64,000 bases of DNA. Origin: Candidatus Saccharimonadota bacterium (GTDB lineage Bacteria > Patescibacteriota > Saccharimonadia > Saccharimonadales > Saccharimonadaceae). Numbering within the stretch: position 1 is the stretch's first letter; each line of letters opens with the position of its first letter. A program made the position numbers and the translations under genes. Under the pieces are notes generated by a model. It saw nothing but the letters and a program-made list of their open reading frames with translations. It was not told the origin of the DNA and did no database searches. The stretch lies in assembly GCA_017513905.1 (NCBI GenBank), contig JAFWMR010000010.1:1-64000 (forward strand). The letters run 5' to 3'. Positions 1 to 8,522 of the stretch are shown here, one piece after another.

Positions 1-2
1 AC

Positions 3-140
3 GCAAACGGCAGTACCATTACCAAACCTGCAGAATTAGTCGACCTCAACCCAGGCGTCTATCTGTTTGGCTATAACGAGACTTCAAACGACTCACAACC
101 AATCACTACATATCTACATAAACTACCGGTGAGGTATTAG
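3..140 (+). CDS. C-terminal end of an unknown protein (5' truncated by the window)
   Basis: An open frame runs from the window edge to a TAG at 138-140 and encodes the last 45 residues of a protein, ending LHKLPVRY. Nothing in this fragment identifies a family; it is polar and has no membrane segment. It ends five bases before the next start codon, so the two genes are probably cotranscribed. The real start lies outside the window. Confidence 0.6.
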   Translation, partial: ANGSTITKPAELVDLNPGVYLFGYNETSNDSQPITTYLHKLPVRY

Positions 141-145
141 AGCGT

Positions 146-820
146 ATGGAAAACGACGCTAGTAATTCGGCCAATGTGAATCAATCAATTAATTTTCACA
201 GCGAAAATATCGCCAATACTAAAGCGAAAGAAAAACGCGAAATCTTTATTAACGTACAACAAGAAAGGCCGCTAGAAAGAGGTGTTAAATCCATACAACA
301 AAAATACGACGAAATAAGAACAAGCGCCAGAGATGCAATTGCGTCTCAGAAGGAGAGAATAGTCGAGGTAAAGAAACGAGGGAACAACTACAATATCAAG
401 AAAATCATAATAATCATACTGATTATTACGGCACTTGGAGCTGGAAGTTATTTAATATATCGCTATTTAATAAAAGACGATCAGCCATCTACATACAATA
501 CAGTAAGCGAATACCTCGCAACAGATCCAGAAAAATTTATTTCGACATACGATCAGCTGATAGACAAAGCCAGCTCGTCTATCGAAAAAATCGATTTGCT
601 ATTTGCCAGAATAAATGCATTAAGATATACATATGGCGAAGAATACGCAGAGCAAATGTTGCAAGATGCTTACCGTGCGCATGAGATATATCCATCATAC
701 ACAACCGCAAAAATGATAATCGAGCTCGAACAGGAGTACGGTACAGATGAAAAAGCAAAAGAATGGCAAAACAAGCTCAACGAGTATCGTGGCATAGAAA
801 TATACATCAGCAATGGCTAG
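146..820 (+). CDS. Single-pass membrane protein with a helical C-terminal domain, unknown function
   Basis: A 224-residue protein. The first 83 residues are charged and probably cytoplasmic, followed by a hydrophobic segment at about residues 84-107 rich in Ile, then about 115 residues of Tyr-, Glu- and Ala-rich helices that resemble tetratricopeptide-like repeats; this resemblance is by eye only. It starts 5 bases after the preceding stop, so it is likely the last gene of that operon. No family was recognised. The intergenic stretch after it carries the promoter of the S12-S7 operon. Confidence 0.65.
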   Translation: MENDASNSANVNQSINFHSENIANTKAKEKREIFINVQQERPLERGVKSIQQKYDEIRTSARDAIASQKERIVEVKKRGNNYNIKKIIIIILIITALGAGSYLIYRYLIKDDQPSTYNTVSEYLATDPEKFISTYDQLIDKASSSIEKIDLLFARINALRYTYGEEYAEQMLQDAYRAHEIYPSYTTAKMIIELEQEYGTDEKAKEWQNKLNEYRGIEIYISNG

Positions 821-853
821 ACAATACACCGTTTATTACGCCTCAACAAATAC

Positions 854-882
854 TTGCCGAAAAATAGCAAGAGTGGTATAAT
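854..882 (+). promoter_or_regulatory. Promoter of the rpsL-rpsG operon
   Basis: A -35 box TTGCCG at 854-859 and a -10 box TATAAT at 877-882 are separated by exactly 17 bases. Transcription should begin near 889, leaving a leader of about 85 bases before the S12 start. Confidence 0.75.
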
Positions 883-973
883 AACACTAAAGAGTTTCCG
901 CTCTGAGGTTTATGCTGAAACCAGAAGAGCAATACATACTAAATACTAACAACAATAGTTAAGGAATTTGGCT

Positions 974-1387
974 GTGCCAACAATTAATCAATTAATCCGC
1001 AAGCCTCGTAAAAAGGCTTCCAAAAAGTCAAAGTCTCCAGCTCTTGGCTCAATAGTTAACACTCTCAAAACGCGTTACTATGACCAGGCTGCCCCACTAA
1101 AACGTGGAGTTTGTATCAAAGTAACCACAAAGACTCCAAAGAAACCTAACTCTGCTCTTCGTAAAGTAGCACGCGTCCGTCTCACGAACGGACAAGAAGT
1201 CTGGGCCTATATCGGAGGAGAAGGTCATAATCTTCAAGAGCACGCTGTCGTCCTCGTACGCGGCGGTCGCGTTCCAGATCTCCCTGGTGTTCGCTATCAT
1301 ATCGTCCGCGGCACTCTCGACCTTCAAGGTGTCGAAGGCCGCAAACAAGGCCGTTCTAAATACGGCGCAAAGAAAGGAGACAAATAA
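974..1387 (+). CDS. rpsL: 30S ribosomal protein S12
   Basis: S12 of the small-subunit decoding centre. The family start PTINQL, the KKPNSALRK segment and the [17 protein letters not shown] segment are all present. I take the GTG at 974 as the start: it lies 8 bases after AAGGA and gives the usual MPTINQL beginning, whereas the TTG at 968 is too close to the ribosome-binding site. The protein is 137 residues. It overlaps rpsG by one base (TAATG). fusA and tuf, which usually follow in the str operon, are absent here. Confidence 0.95.
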   Translation: MPTINQLIRKPRKKASKKSKSPALGSIVNTLKTRYYDQAAPLKRGVCIKVTTKTPKKPNSALRKVARVRLTNGQEVWAYIGGEGHNLQEHAVVLVRGGRVPDLPGVRYHIVRGTLDLQGVEGRKQGRSKYGAKKGDK

Positions 1388-1866
1388 TGCCTCGCAAAAC
1401 TACCAAGTCTCTCGAACGTAAAGTTTCTCCGGATCGCCGTTATCAGAGTATTCTTGTGCAACGCTTAATCAATAAATCTATGCTCGACGGCAAGAAGCAC
1501 GCGGCAGAACGCGCCGTTTACGCCGCACTTGAAGGCGCCGCAAAACACTTAAAAAGCGAAGATCCAGTTGAAGTATTTGAAAAAGCGCTCACAAACATTT
1601 CGCCAGATTTTGAAGTTAAATCACGACGCGTTGGTGGCGCCAACTATCAGATTCCATTCCCAATCTCTGGCCACCGCCAACAGCACTTTGCGTTCACCTG
1701 GCTCGTCCAAGCAGCGCGTGCTCGTAGTGGCATGCCATACAGTAAACGCCTAGAAGCGGAAATTATCGACGCCTATAATGAAACCGGTGCCGCTTTCAAG
1801 AAGAAAGAAGACTGTCATCGTATGGCTGAAGCAAACCGCGCTTTTGCGCATTTCGCCAGAGCGTAG
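1387..1866 (+). CDS. rpsG: 30S ribosomal protein S7
   Basis: S7, 159 residues, the primary 16S rRNA binder that organises the head of the 30S subunit. Family features include the opening MPRK segment, RRVGGANYQIP and the C-terminal KKEDCHRMAEANRAFAHF. The ATG overlaps the S12 stop, indicating translational coupling. A strong terminator follows directly, so this is a two-gene operon. Confidence 0.96.
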   Translation: MPRKTTKSLERKVSPDRRYQSILVQRLINKSMLDGKKHAAERAVYAALEGAAKHLKSEDPVEVFEKALTNISPDFEVKSRRVGGANYQIPFPISGHRQQHFAFTWLVQAARARSGMPYSKRLEAEIIDAYNETGAAFKKKEDCHRMAEANRAFAHFARA

Positions 1867-1873
1867 CATAGCG

Positions 1874-1907
1874 AAAAAATCAGCTATTAAAAATAGCTGA
1901 TTTTTTT
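1874..1907 (+). terminator. Rho-independent terminator after rpsG
   Basis: Arms AAATCAGCTATT and AATAGCTGATTT form a stem with a short A-rich loop, followed by a T run at 1901-1907. Because the arms carry A and T runs it could also act on the opposite strand. Confidence 0.85.
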
Positions 1908-2018
1908 ATTAAATAAATTCATACAGATTTTTCCCATTGCAAGTGCCAGTTCGAAGAAATAAGCAGAATACTTCGTCACCTCTCCATCAAAACTCTGCAT
2001 AATATGCGAGGTATTTTC

Positions 2019-2047
2019 TTGTAAAAAAATATCGGCCATGGTAGAAT
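2019..2047 (+). promoter_or_regulatory. Promoter of the gap operon
   Basis: TTGTAA (2019-2024) and TAGAAT (2042-2047) are 17 bases apart, with a TGG extended -10 element. The leader is about 28 bases and contains GGAGG before the gap start. Confidence 0.65.
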
Positions 2048-2081
2048 AAACGTAAGTATATTTATTGGAGGAAATACTCAT

Positions 2082-3083
2082 ATGGTAAAACTAGCAATCA
2101 ACGGATTTGGCCGAATCGGCAGAAACGCCCTAAAAATCGCCATGGAGCGCCGTGATATCGATATCGTAGCAATAAATGACCTTACCGATACCAAGACGCT
2201 AGCCAAGTTGCTGCAATATGATTCGAGCTATGGTATTTACGATTTGGATGTAAAATACGACGAAAATAACCTCATCATTGGCGATCATAAAATCCGCGTA
2301 CTAAGCGAAAAAGACCCCGCTGCTCTTCCTTGGAAGGAGTTAGGAGTAGATGTGGTAATTGAATCCACAGGCCTGTTCACCGACCCAGAAAAGGCTCATG
2401 CGCACATTGACGCAGGAGCGCGTAAAGTTGTCATTTCTGCCCCAGCCAAAGGAGAAGGCGCCAAGACAATCGTTATCGGTGTGAATGAAGATACATTAGA
2501 TAAAGATGATGTAATTATTTCCAATGCATCATGCACAACTAACTGTATTGCTCCAGTTATGAAAATCCTAGAAGATAACTTCGGCATCGACAAAGCCATG
2601 ATGACAACTGTGCATTCATACACCGCCTCACAACGCTTGCAAGACGCACCAGCAAAAGACCTTCGTGAAGCACGTGCCGCTGCAGAAAATATTGTTCCAA
2701 CCACCACAGGTGCGTCAAAAGCGGCTGCACTTACTATTCCATCACTAACTGGACGCTTCAACGGTCTTTCAGTCCGCGTCCCAACGCCAGTCGTCTCTCT
2801 TGCTGACATCACTGCAGTTCTTAAACGCAACGTCACTAAAGAAGAACTTGTCAAAACACTAAAGAATGCTGCCGCAGAACCATACTATGAAGGAATTGTA
2901 GATGTCACAGAAGAAGAATTGGTATCAACTGATTTCCGCGGCAACGCTCATTCTTCTATCATCGATTTACCTCTTACTGACGTCGTTGGCGGCAATCTCA
3001 TCAAGGTCGTTGCTTGGTACGACAACGAGTGGGGCTATTCCAATCGTCTGGTCGAGCTAGCTGCCGATTTCGGAAAGGATTAA
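2082..3083 (+). CDS. gap: Glyceraldehyde-3-phosphate dehydrogenase
   Basis: Oxidises glyceraldehyde 3-phosphate to 1,3-bisphosphoglycerate in glycolysis. The 333-residue protein has the N-terminal NAD-binding GFGRIGR motif (residues 8-14) and the catalytic NASCTTNC motif with the nucleophile Cys151. The C-terminal WYDNEWGYSNR signature is present. GGAGG precedes the ATG. It heads a run of sugar-phosphate genes (rpiB, rpe, a PfkB kinase) spaced by a few bases, so the genes are probably cotranscribed. Confidence 0.97.
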   Translation: MVKLAINGFGRIGRNALKIAMERRDIDIVAINDLTDTKTLAKLLQYDSSYGIYDLDVKYDENNLIIGDHKIRVLSEKDPAALPWKELGVDVVIESTGLFTDPEKAHAHIDAGARKVVISAPAKGEGAKTIVIGVNEDTLDKDDVIISNASCTTNCIAPVMKILEDNFGIDKAMMTTVHSYTASQRLQDAPAKDLREARAAAENIVPTTTGASKAAALTIPSLTGRFNGLSVRVPTPVVSLADITAVLKRNVTKEELVKTLKNAAAEPYYEGIVDVTEEELVSTDFRGNAHSSIIDLPLTDVVGGNLIKVVAWYDNEWGYSNRLVELAADFGKD

Positions 3084-3091
3084 TCAGCACC

Positions 3092-3601
3092 ATGCAAATA
3101 TTCCTCGCCTCCGACCACCGTGGTTTTTCACTCAAATCAAAGTTAGCTACAGATCTTCCGCATATTCAGCTCGCATCAGAATCCCATATAAGCATTGTCG
3201 ATTTGGGTCCGAACGCCTACGATCCAGATGATGATTTTAACGACGCCGCTATAGCGGTCTCAAGAGCAATCATCGAATCGCAAAAAAATAGAGACGAGGA
3301 AGTTATGGGCATACTTATCTGTGGATCTGCAATTGGGATATCCATTCAAGCTAATCGCTTTAAAGGCATTCGCGCAGCTGTAGTGACGGACATAGAAACA
3401 GCAATGTCATCACGTGAGCATAACAATGCGAACGTACTCTGTTTATCCGCCGACCATCTTGCGCAGGCCAAGGATCCGCTAGAAGGTGAAAAAGCCTACG
3501 AAGATTTGCTTGCTATAGTCGAAAAATTTTTAACTACGCCATTCTCTGGCGAAGCACGTTATGTTCGTCGCACAAAACGTTTAGATGAGGAGGTAAAATG
3601 A
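3092..3601 (+). CDS. rpiB: Ribose-5-phosphate isomerase B (RpiB/LacAB family)
   Basis: Interconverts ribose 5-phosphate and ribulose 5-phosphate in the non-oxidative pentose phosphate pathway. The 169-residue protein starts at the ATG eight bases after the gap stop; a longer frame into gap is unlikely. Visible signatures are SDHRGF near the N terminus, the CGSAIGISIQANRFKGIRA segment and SREHNNANVL. It overlaps rpe by four bases (ATGA), consistent with both acting on ribulose 5-phosphate. Confidence 0.9.
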   Translation: MQIFLASDHRGFSLKSKLATDLPHIQLASESHISIVDLGPNAYDPDDDFNDAAIAVSRAIIESQKNRDEEVMGILICGSAIGISIQANRFKGIRAAVVTDIETAMSSREHNNANVLCLSADHLAQAKDPLEGEKAYEDLLAIVEKFLTTPFSGEARYVRRTKRLDEEVK

Positions 3602-4248
3602 GCATCATTGCTCCAACAATATTAACTAACGATAGAAATCTCTATGCCAGGCAATACGAAGTCTATTCAAAGTTTGCCAAACGGATTCAGGTTGATATTT
3701 GCGATGGAGTGTTTTCGCCTGCGCTCACTATAGACGAATCTAACGCGCTACGCCAACCAGACTGGGCATCGCTTGACTTGCATATGATGGTTATGAACCC
3801 ATCTCAACATATCGCGACAATCTTGAAAGTTAAGCCAAGTCTATGCATCTTCCACGCAGAAACTAACGAGAACCTTTTGCCAATTTTCCAGACGTTGAAG
3901 CAAGCCGGTATCTCTGCAGGTGTTGCTATTCTAAAGCAAACCTATCCTGGCAGTATCGCTCCATATATTGAAGCCGCCGATCATGTACTAATTTTCGCAG
4001 GACGTTTAGGTCAACAAGGCGGAGAAGCAGACATGATTCAATACGAAAAAGTTCCTATCATTCGCAGTATCAAAAGCGAGGTTGAAATCGGTTGGGACGG
4101 CGGAGTAAACATGCAGACCGCGCGAACCCTAGCGCATTGCGGTATAGATGTCTTAAATGTTGGTGCAGCACTCGCAACATCACAAGACCCGGCCAAGACC
4201 TTCGCCGATCTCACAGCTGAATTAGACAAATCTGGGGTAGTCATCTAG
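3598..4248 (+). CDS. rpe: Ribulose-phosphate 3-epimerase family protein
   Basis: A 216-residue TIM-barrel protein matching ribulose-5-phosphate 3-epimerase: IAPTIL at the start, VDICDG with a catalytic Asp (D33), DLHMMV, and GWDGGVN with the second Asp. The first metal-binding His of the family, two residues before the catalytic Asp, is replaced by Gln31, and the usual Ser in the IAPSIL motif is Thr. Activity may therefore differ from standard Rpe. It overlaps rpiB and precedes the PfkB gene by 2 bases. Confidence 0.82.
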   Translation: MSIIAPTILTNDRNLYARQYEVYSKFAKRIQVDICDGVFSPALTIDESNALRQPDWASLDLHMMVMNPSQHIATILKVKPSLCIFHAETNENLLPIFQTLKQAGISAGVAILKQTYPGSIAPYIEAADHVLIFAGRLGQQGGEADMIQYEKVPIIRSIKSEVEIGWDGGVNMQTARTLAHCGIDVLNVGAALATSQDPAKTFADLTAELDKSGVVI

Positions 4249-4250
4249 TT

Positions 4251-5216
4251 ATGGCGCGCATTGTTTCCCTCGGATCGGCTTTACAGGATATCTATCTCAT
4301 CGACCGGGACGATTTCGGGTCCGTCGAATTCGGCAGTGTATCTATGTTTAAGAACCTTGAAATCGGTAGCAAATACGACATTGAAAAACTAAACTTTTTT
4401 ATTGGTGGCGGTGGCACCAACTCCGCAGTAACGTTTGCGAGGGCCGGACACGAAGCAATCTACTTCGGGAATCTTGGTCATGATCCAGCAGGCGAAGCCG
4501 TATTGAAGAAACTCGACGAGGAAGGCATAGACACTAGCTACATTTCGTTCCCGCCTCGCGGCAAAACCGGTTGTTCAATTATCTTACTAGACAGTAAGTC
4601 CGGGGAGCGCACCGTTCTAACATTCAGAGGAGCATCAGCACGTTTTAATAATATTTCGTCTTCTGACCTCGATTTAGTTCAACCAGACTGGCTATACGTA
4701 ACTACCTTACGCGGAGACATGGGAACGCTTTTGGATTTCTTCGAGAAAGCTCATTCAATTGGCACGAAAGTCATGTTCAACCCTGGCGTCTTGGAACTCG
4801 CTAATCCAAAGCAAGTACTTGGATTATTAAGCGATGTCAACATATTACTGCTCAACAAACGCGAAGCTAGCTCTCTAGTCGGAGGGTCATTGCTAGATGA
4901 ACTATTGAACAAACTGAAAAATTACTGCGAAACCGTAATAATCACCGATGGGGCTATGGGCGGGATTGCGACTAACGGGGAAAGAACTTACCGCTTTGGC
5001 ATCTACGAAGATTCCAAGATAAAAGATACTACAGGGGCCGGCGACGCATTTGGCTCAGGATTCCTCGCTTCGATTGCGTCCGGAGATAGTTTCCGCACCG
5101 CACTTATCTATGCAAGTGCCAATTCTACGGCCGTCGTTCAACATTTAGGAGCAAAAAACGGTATCATTTCACGCGATGTCACATTACACCCTATGCCAAT
5201 CCAACTCATTAAATAA
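4251..5216 (+). CDS. PfkB-family carbohydrate or nucleoside kinase
   Basis: A 321-residue ribokinase-fold enzyme that transfers ATP phosphate to a sugar or nucleoside. It shows the GGGGTNSAVTFARAG motif near residue 55 and the C-terminal DTTGAGDAFGSGF motif with the catalytic Asp and anion hole. The substrate cannot be read from sequence; ribose would fit its position just after rpiB and rpe. It begins two bases after the rpe stop. Confidence 0.88.
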   Translation: MARIVSLGSALQDIYLIDRDDFGSVEFGSVSMFKNLEIGSKYDIEKLNFFIGGGGTNSAVTFARAGHEAIYFGNLGHDPAGEAVLKKLDEEGIDTSYISFPPRGKTGCSIILLDSKSGERTVLTFRGASARFNNISSSDLDLVQPDWLYVTTLRGDMGTLLDFFEKAHSIGTKVMFNPGVLELANPKQVLGLLSDVNILLLNKREASSLVGGSLLDELLNKLKNYCETVIITDGAMGGIATNGERTYRFGIYEDSKIKDTTGAGDAFGSGFLASIASGDSFRTALIYASANSTAVVQHLGAKNGIISRDVTLHPMPIQLIK

Positions 5217-5228
5217 AAAGGAGAGAAA

Positions 5229-5969
5229 ATGCAAGAAAAGAACGCAAAAGAAAGCCCAATAATTCAAGAAAATCTCCTCGCAGAACTCGAGTCAGCCGAC
5301 TACGACCGTGCACAAGCCTATGCTAAAGATTTGCTTGCCGGCCTCAAAATTGTCAGAACTTTTCCGCAAGGCGTAACAGTTTTCGGTTCTGCACGCCTCA
5401 AGGAGACCAATAAGTATTATAGACAAGCACGCAAGCTTGGCGAGCTCCTCGCAGAGAATGGCCACACGGTAATCACCGGCGGAGGCCCAGGCATCATGGA
5501 AGCAGCCAATCGCGGAGCATTCGAATATGGTGGACGCTCTATTGGACTGAATATCACGCTTTCCGATGAGCAACACCCTAATCCATATCTCACCGATATG
5601 CTCAAATTCGAGTACTTCTTCGCCCGCAAAGTCATGCTCGCTATGAGTGCAAAAGTTTACGTTTTCTTCCCAGGCGGATTTGGAACTATGGATGAATTTT
5701 CAGAAATTCTCATCTTAATGCAGGAAGGTAAAATGCCAGTTATGCCGATGTTTCTGATAGGCAAGAGTTTCTGGCGACCGCTAGATAAATTTTACGCCTC
5801 CAAGATGATACCATTAAAGACGATCAGATCTGAAGATCGTAGAATCTACAAAATAACTGACAATATCGAAGAAGTCGTCGCTGCAGCAAACAAAATAGGC
5901 CATCCTAAAGTCAAAACTAATTATTATGACGGTTTTGCCGCCGCACAACACAAGAGCTCAATCATCTGA
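5229..5969 (+). CDS. LOG family (TIGR00730) nucleoside-5'-monophosphate phosphoribohydrolase-like protein
   Basis: A 246-residue Rossmann-fold protein with the two family signatures GGGPGIMEAANRGA and PGGFGTMDE. Characterised members release a base from a nucleotide monophosphate; some make free cytokinins. It may act in nucleotide recycling, which fits a cell that scavenges nucleotides, but this is inference. AAGGAGAG precedes the ATG. It is the last gene of the sugar-phosphate run, and its UGA stop is read as a normal stop. Confidence 0.85.
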   Translation: MQEKNAKESPIIQENLLAELESADYDRAQAYAKDLLAGLKIVRTFPQGVTVFGSARLKETNKYYRQARKLGELLAENGHTVITGGGPGIMEAANRGAFEYGGRSIGLNITLSDEQHPNPYLTDMLKFEYFFARKVMLAMSAKVYVFFPGGFGTMDEFSEILILMQEGKMPVMPMFLIGKSFWRPLDKFYASKMIPLKTIRSEDRRIYKITDNIEEVVAAANKIGHPKVKTNYYDGFAAAQHKSSII

Positions 5970-5978
5970 TAATATAGG

Positions 5979-5987
5979 TGATATAAT
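5979..5987 (+). promoter_or_regulatory. Extended -10 promoter giving a leaderless desulfurase mRNA
   Basis: TGATATAAT ends 6 bases before the ATG at 5994. With the usual 6-base gap to +1, transcription would start on the A of the start codon. No Shine-Dalgarno sequence is present. Confidence 0.75.
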
Positions 5988-5993
5988 GGGTGT

Positions 5994-7229
5994 ATGATTT
6001 ATTTTGATGCATCTGCAACCACGCCACTTCTACCGGAAGCACGGGAAGCCATGGTCAACCTCATGGATTTATCCATATCAGGCAATCTTGGGAATGCGTC
6101 AAGTCTTCACACGGCTGGTTCACGCGCCAAAGGAGAACTCATTAGAGCGCGTACGGAAATTGCGAAACTTATCGGAGTGCCACCTCTAGAGCTAATATTA
6201 ACAAGTTCGGGCTCCGAATCTAACAATACCGTGCTGCATACATTCGAGCATTGTCCAATCTTTGTCAGCGCCATAGAACACCCATCAGTACTCCGCCCGG
6301 CAGAAGAATATGGAAATCCATGCATCAAAGTCCCCGTCAACGAACAGGGAACCATCAATCTGAACTATTTAAAATTAAAGCTAACCGAAATAGCAAAAGC
6401 AGACCCAAAACAAAAAATACTAGTTTCTATTATGCTCGCAAATAACGAGATTGGCACCGTAGAGCCAATTAGAAAAGTCGCAATTATAATCAGCGAACTA
6501 CGGAAACAAGGGTATCGGAACATCTATCTACACACAGATGCTACGCAAGCCATTGGTAAAATACCAGTTGACGCAAAAAAATCGATGATTGATTATCTAA
6601 CATTTACGGCACATAAGCTCGGCGGGCCAATCGGTATAGCCGCATTGTATGTCCGCACCGGAGCACCATTTAGGCCACTCATCCTTGGAGGATCACAAGA
6701 AAACAAACGCCGTGCCGGCACCAGCAATGTCGTTCTCGCTGCCGGTTTCGCCGCTGCTGCCAAATATAGCAACGACAATAAAACTTGGGGAAAATACCTA
6801 AAAATAAAAGAATTACGAAATTATTTAGCCGAAAGAATAATGCAAATAATTCCCAGCGCTAGAATTATCACACCATTAAACAATCTATCTTCAGAACACG
6901 AAGAGAGCGCTCTTCCGAACATTTTAAACGTTTCGTTTCCTGCTGCCGAAGGGGAATCGACACAACTATACCTCGACCTCAACGGCATCGAAGTATCTAC
7001 TGGCTCCGCCTGTGCTTCTGGCGCTTTAGAACCAAGCCACGTTCTCATGGCTATGTTTCACGACGCCGAAATAGCACATGATTCGGTCCGTTTTTCCTTC
7101 AATCTAGACACGACAAAACAACAGATAGACGTACTACTAGACAAAATCCCCGGAATCGTAGCGAAGATACAAGATCTATCAACCATGAACAAGGAGCCGT
7201 ACAATGAGCGACAACGAATGCACCAATAA
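5994..7229 (+). CDS. iscS: Cysteine desulfurase (NifS/IscS family)
   Basis: A PLP enzyme of 411 residues that removes sulfur from cysteine for Fe-S clusters and tRNA thiolation. The PLP lysine lies in TAHKLGGPIG (K208), HTDATQAIGK precedes it, and the persulfide-forming cysteine is C340 in STGSACASG. The mRNA is predicted to be leaderless (-10 box 5982-5987). Its 3' end overlaps the scaffold gene by 26 bases, so the two are coupled. Confidence 0.94.
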   Translation: MIYFDASATTPLLPEAREAMVNLMDLSISGNLGNASSLHTAGSRAKGELIRARTEIAKLIGVPPLELILTSSGSESNNTVLHTFEHCPIFVSAIEHPSVLRPAEEYGNPCIKVPVNEQGTINLNYLKLKLTEIAKADPKQKILVSIMLANNEIGTVEPIRKVAIIISELRKQGYRNIYLHTDATQAIGKIPVDAKKSMIDYLTFTAHKLGGPIGIAALYVRTGAPFRPLILGGSQENKRRAGTSNVVLAAGFAAAAKYSNDNKTWGKYLKIKELRNYLAERIMQIIPSARIITPLNNLSSEHEESALPNILNVSFPAAEGESTQLYLDLNGIEVSTGSACASGALEPSHVLMAMFHDAEIAHDSVRFSFNLDTTKQQIDVLLDKIPGIVAKIQDLSTMNKEPYNERQRMHQ

Positions 7230-7635
7230 ACCAAAAAAAGCTGACCCCTGGGCTTATACTGAAATTGTCAAAGACCATTTTCTGAATCCAAGAAATTTCA
7301 TTATGGGGGATGAAACTAAATGGCAAGCAGACGGCGAGGGCTTAGTCGGAAATCCAGTCTGTGGCGACCAAATGCTAGTCAAAATTCGTGTTAAAGGCAA
7401 TAAAATAACAAACATCGGCTGGAAAACTTACGGCTGCGCCTCAGCAATCGCATCCACTTCCGCTCTTTCAGAACTAGCAAAAGGCAAAACGTTAGAAGAC
7501 GCCGATCGTATCACCGCCAAAGAAATCTGTAATTACCTTGGCGGCCTTCCGGAACATAAATTTCACTGCTCAGTCCTCGGTCACCAAGCCCTTCATAAAG
7601 CCATTCAAAACTACAAAGCCAGCCACGATTCATGA
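7204..7635 (+). CDS. iscU: Fe-S cluster assembly scaffold (NifU N-domain/IscU-like)
   Basis: A 143-residue scaffold on which Fe-S clusters are built. The three conserved cysteines are present in GNPVCGD, YGCASAIAS and HCSVLGH, with the Asp after the first Cys. The start lies inside the end of the desulfurase gene, preceded by AAGGAG. The pair forms a minimal assembly system; no other isc or suf gene is visible in the window. Confidence 0.92.
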   Translation: MSDNECTNKPKKADPWAYTEIVKDHFLNPRNFIMGDETKWQADGEGLVGNPVCGDQMLVKIRVKGNKITNIGWKTYGCASAIASTSALSELAKGKTLEDADRITAKEICNYLGGLPEHKFHCSVLGHQALHKAIQNYKASHDS

Positions 7636-7641
7636 TATAAT
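7633..7641 (+). promoter_or_regulatory. Extended -10 promoter upstream of gpsA
   Basis: TGATATAAT overlaps the scaffold-gene stop codon. It leaves a leader of about 23 bases with AAGGAGAG before the gpsA start, so this gene uses a normal ribosome-binding site. Confidence 0.6.
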
Positions 7642-7670
7642 AGTACAAGGAAAAGGAGAGATTTTTTGAA

Positions 7671-8522
7671 ATGAAAATAGGAATTCTTGGCGCAGGGGCC
7701 TATGGATCAGCCATGTCAGGAGTATTACGCGACAATGGGCATAAGGTAAAATTATTTGACCCATATCGGCTCCCTGATACAAGCCTAGAGGAAACCATCA
7801 AATACGCCCAAGTATTAGTAATTGCCACACCGGCGGAGGTAATTTCAGGGCTCTTCAAACAATTCCCCGCGAATACTTTTGAAAAACCGGTTATTATCCT
7901 TACAAAAGGAATTATGGCGCTCGAGCCATGGGAAAACTTTAAGTATTACGAAATCGTCTCAGGGCCTGGTTTTGCCGAAGAAATATGCAAGCGCAAACGT
8001 GTCAAACTTACAGTAGCTGCGCGCGGCGCGCTAGAAGGAATGACTCTCTCCGAAAAACTATTCTCAAATTCTTATGTCAAATTTGATAAAACAGACGATC
8101 GGATTGGCGTAGCTCTCCTCTCTGGATTAAAAAACATCTACGCTATTGAATCCGGACGACGCGGTCTAGCATCTCAATCAATTGATTTCAAAGAATATGC
8201 CGCAGACGTAGCGCGAGAATGTGAAAAGTTTCTACTCTATAATGGCGGGTTCATAGAAACCGTACGACTTTCTGCTGGGCTCGGAGACATAGTTTTAACA
8301 TGTGGTAGCGAACAATCACGTAACTATCAGTTTGGCAGTCTCTTAGGCGGTAGACGACGCGTTATGGAACGTAAGCGCCTTGTTAGAAAATTTTTGAAAG
8401 AAAATACAGTCGAAGGCGTATTCGCTACTAAAGAAATTGATAAGTTAGGCCTAGCCATGCCAAAAGAAGCTGAAATTCTAGCCGATGCGACAAAGAGAAT
8501 TAAAAATGTCGTTAAACGCTAG
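7671..8522 (+). CDS. gpsA: Glycerol-3-phosphate dehydrogenase [NAD(P)+]
   Basis: Makes sn-glycerol 3-phosphate, the phospholipid backbone, from dihydroxyacetone phosphate. The N-terminal dinucleotide motif GILGAGAYGSA, the LTKGI lysine, VSGPGFAEEI, GLKNIYAI with the second catalytic Lys, and AGLGDIVLTCGSEQSRN are all visible. At 283 residues it is shorter than the usual 330 or so. It overlaps the helicase gene start by 17 bases. Confidence 0.92.
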   Translation: MKIGILGAGAYGSAMSGVLRDNGHKVKLFDPYRLPDTSLEETIKYAQVLVIATPAEVISGLFKQFPANTFEKPVIILTKGIMALEPWENFKYYEIVSGPGFAEEICKRKRVKLTVAARGALEGMTLSEKLFSNSYVKFDKTDDRIGVALLSGLKNIYAIESGRRGLASQSIDFKEYAADVARECEKFLLYNGGFIETVRLSAGLGDIVLTCGSEQSRNYQFGSLLGGRRRVMERKRLVRKFLKENTVEGVFATKEIDKLGLAMPKEAEILADATKRIKNVVKR

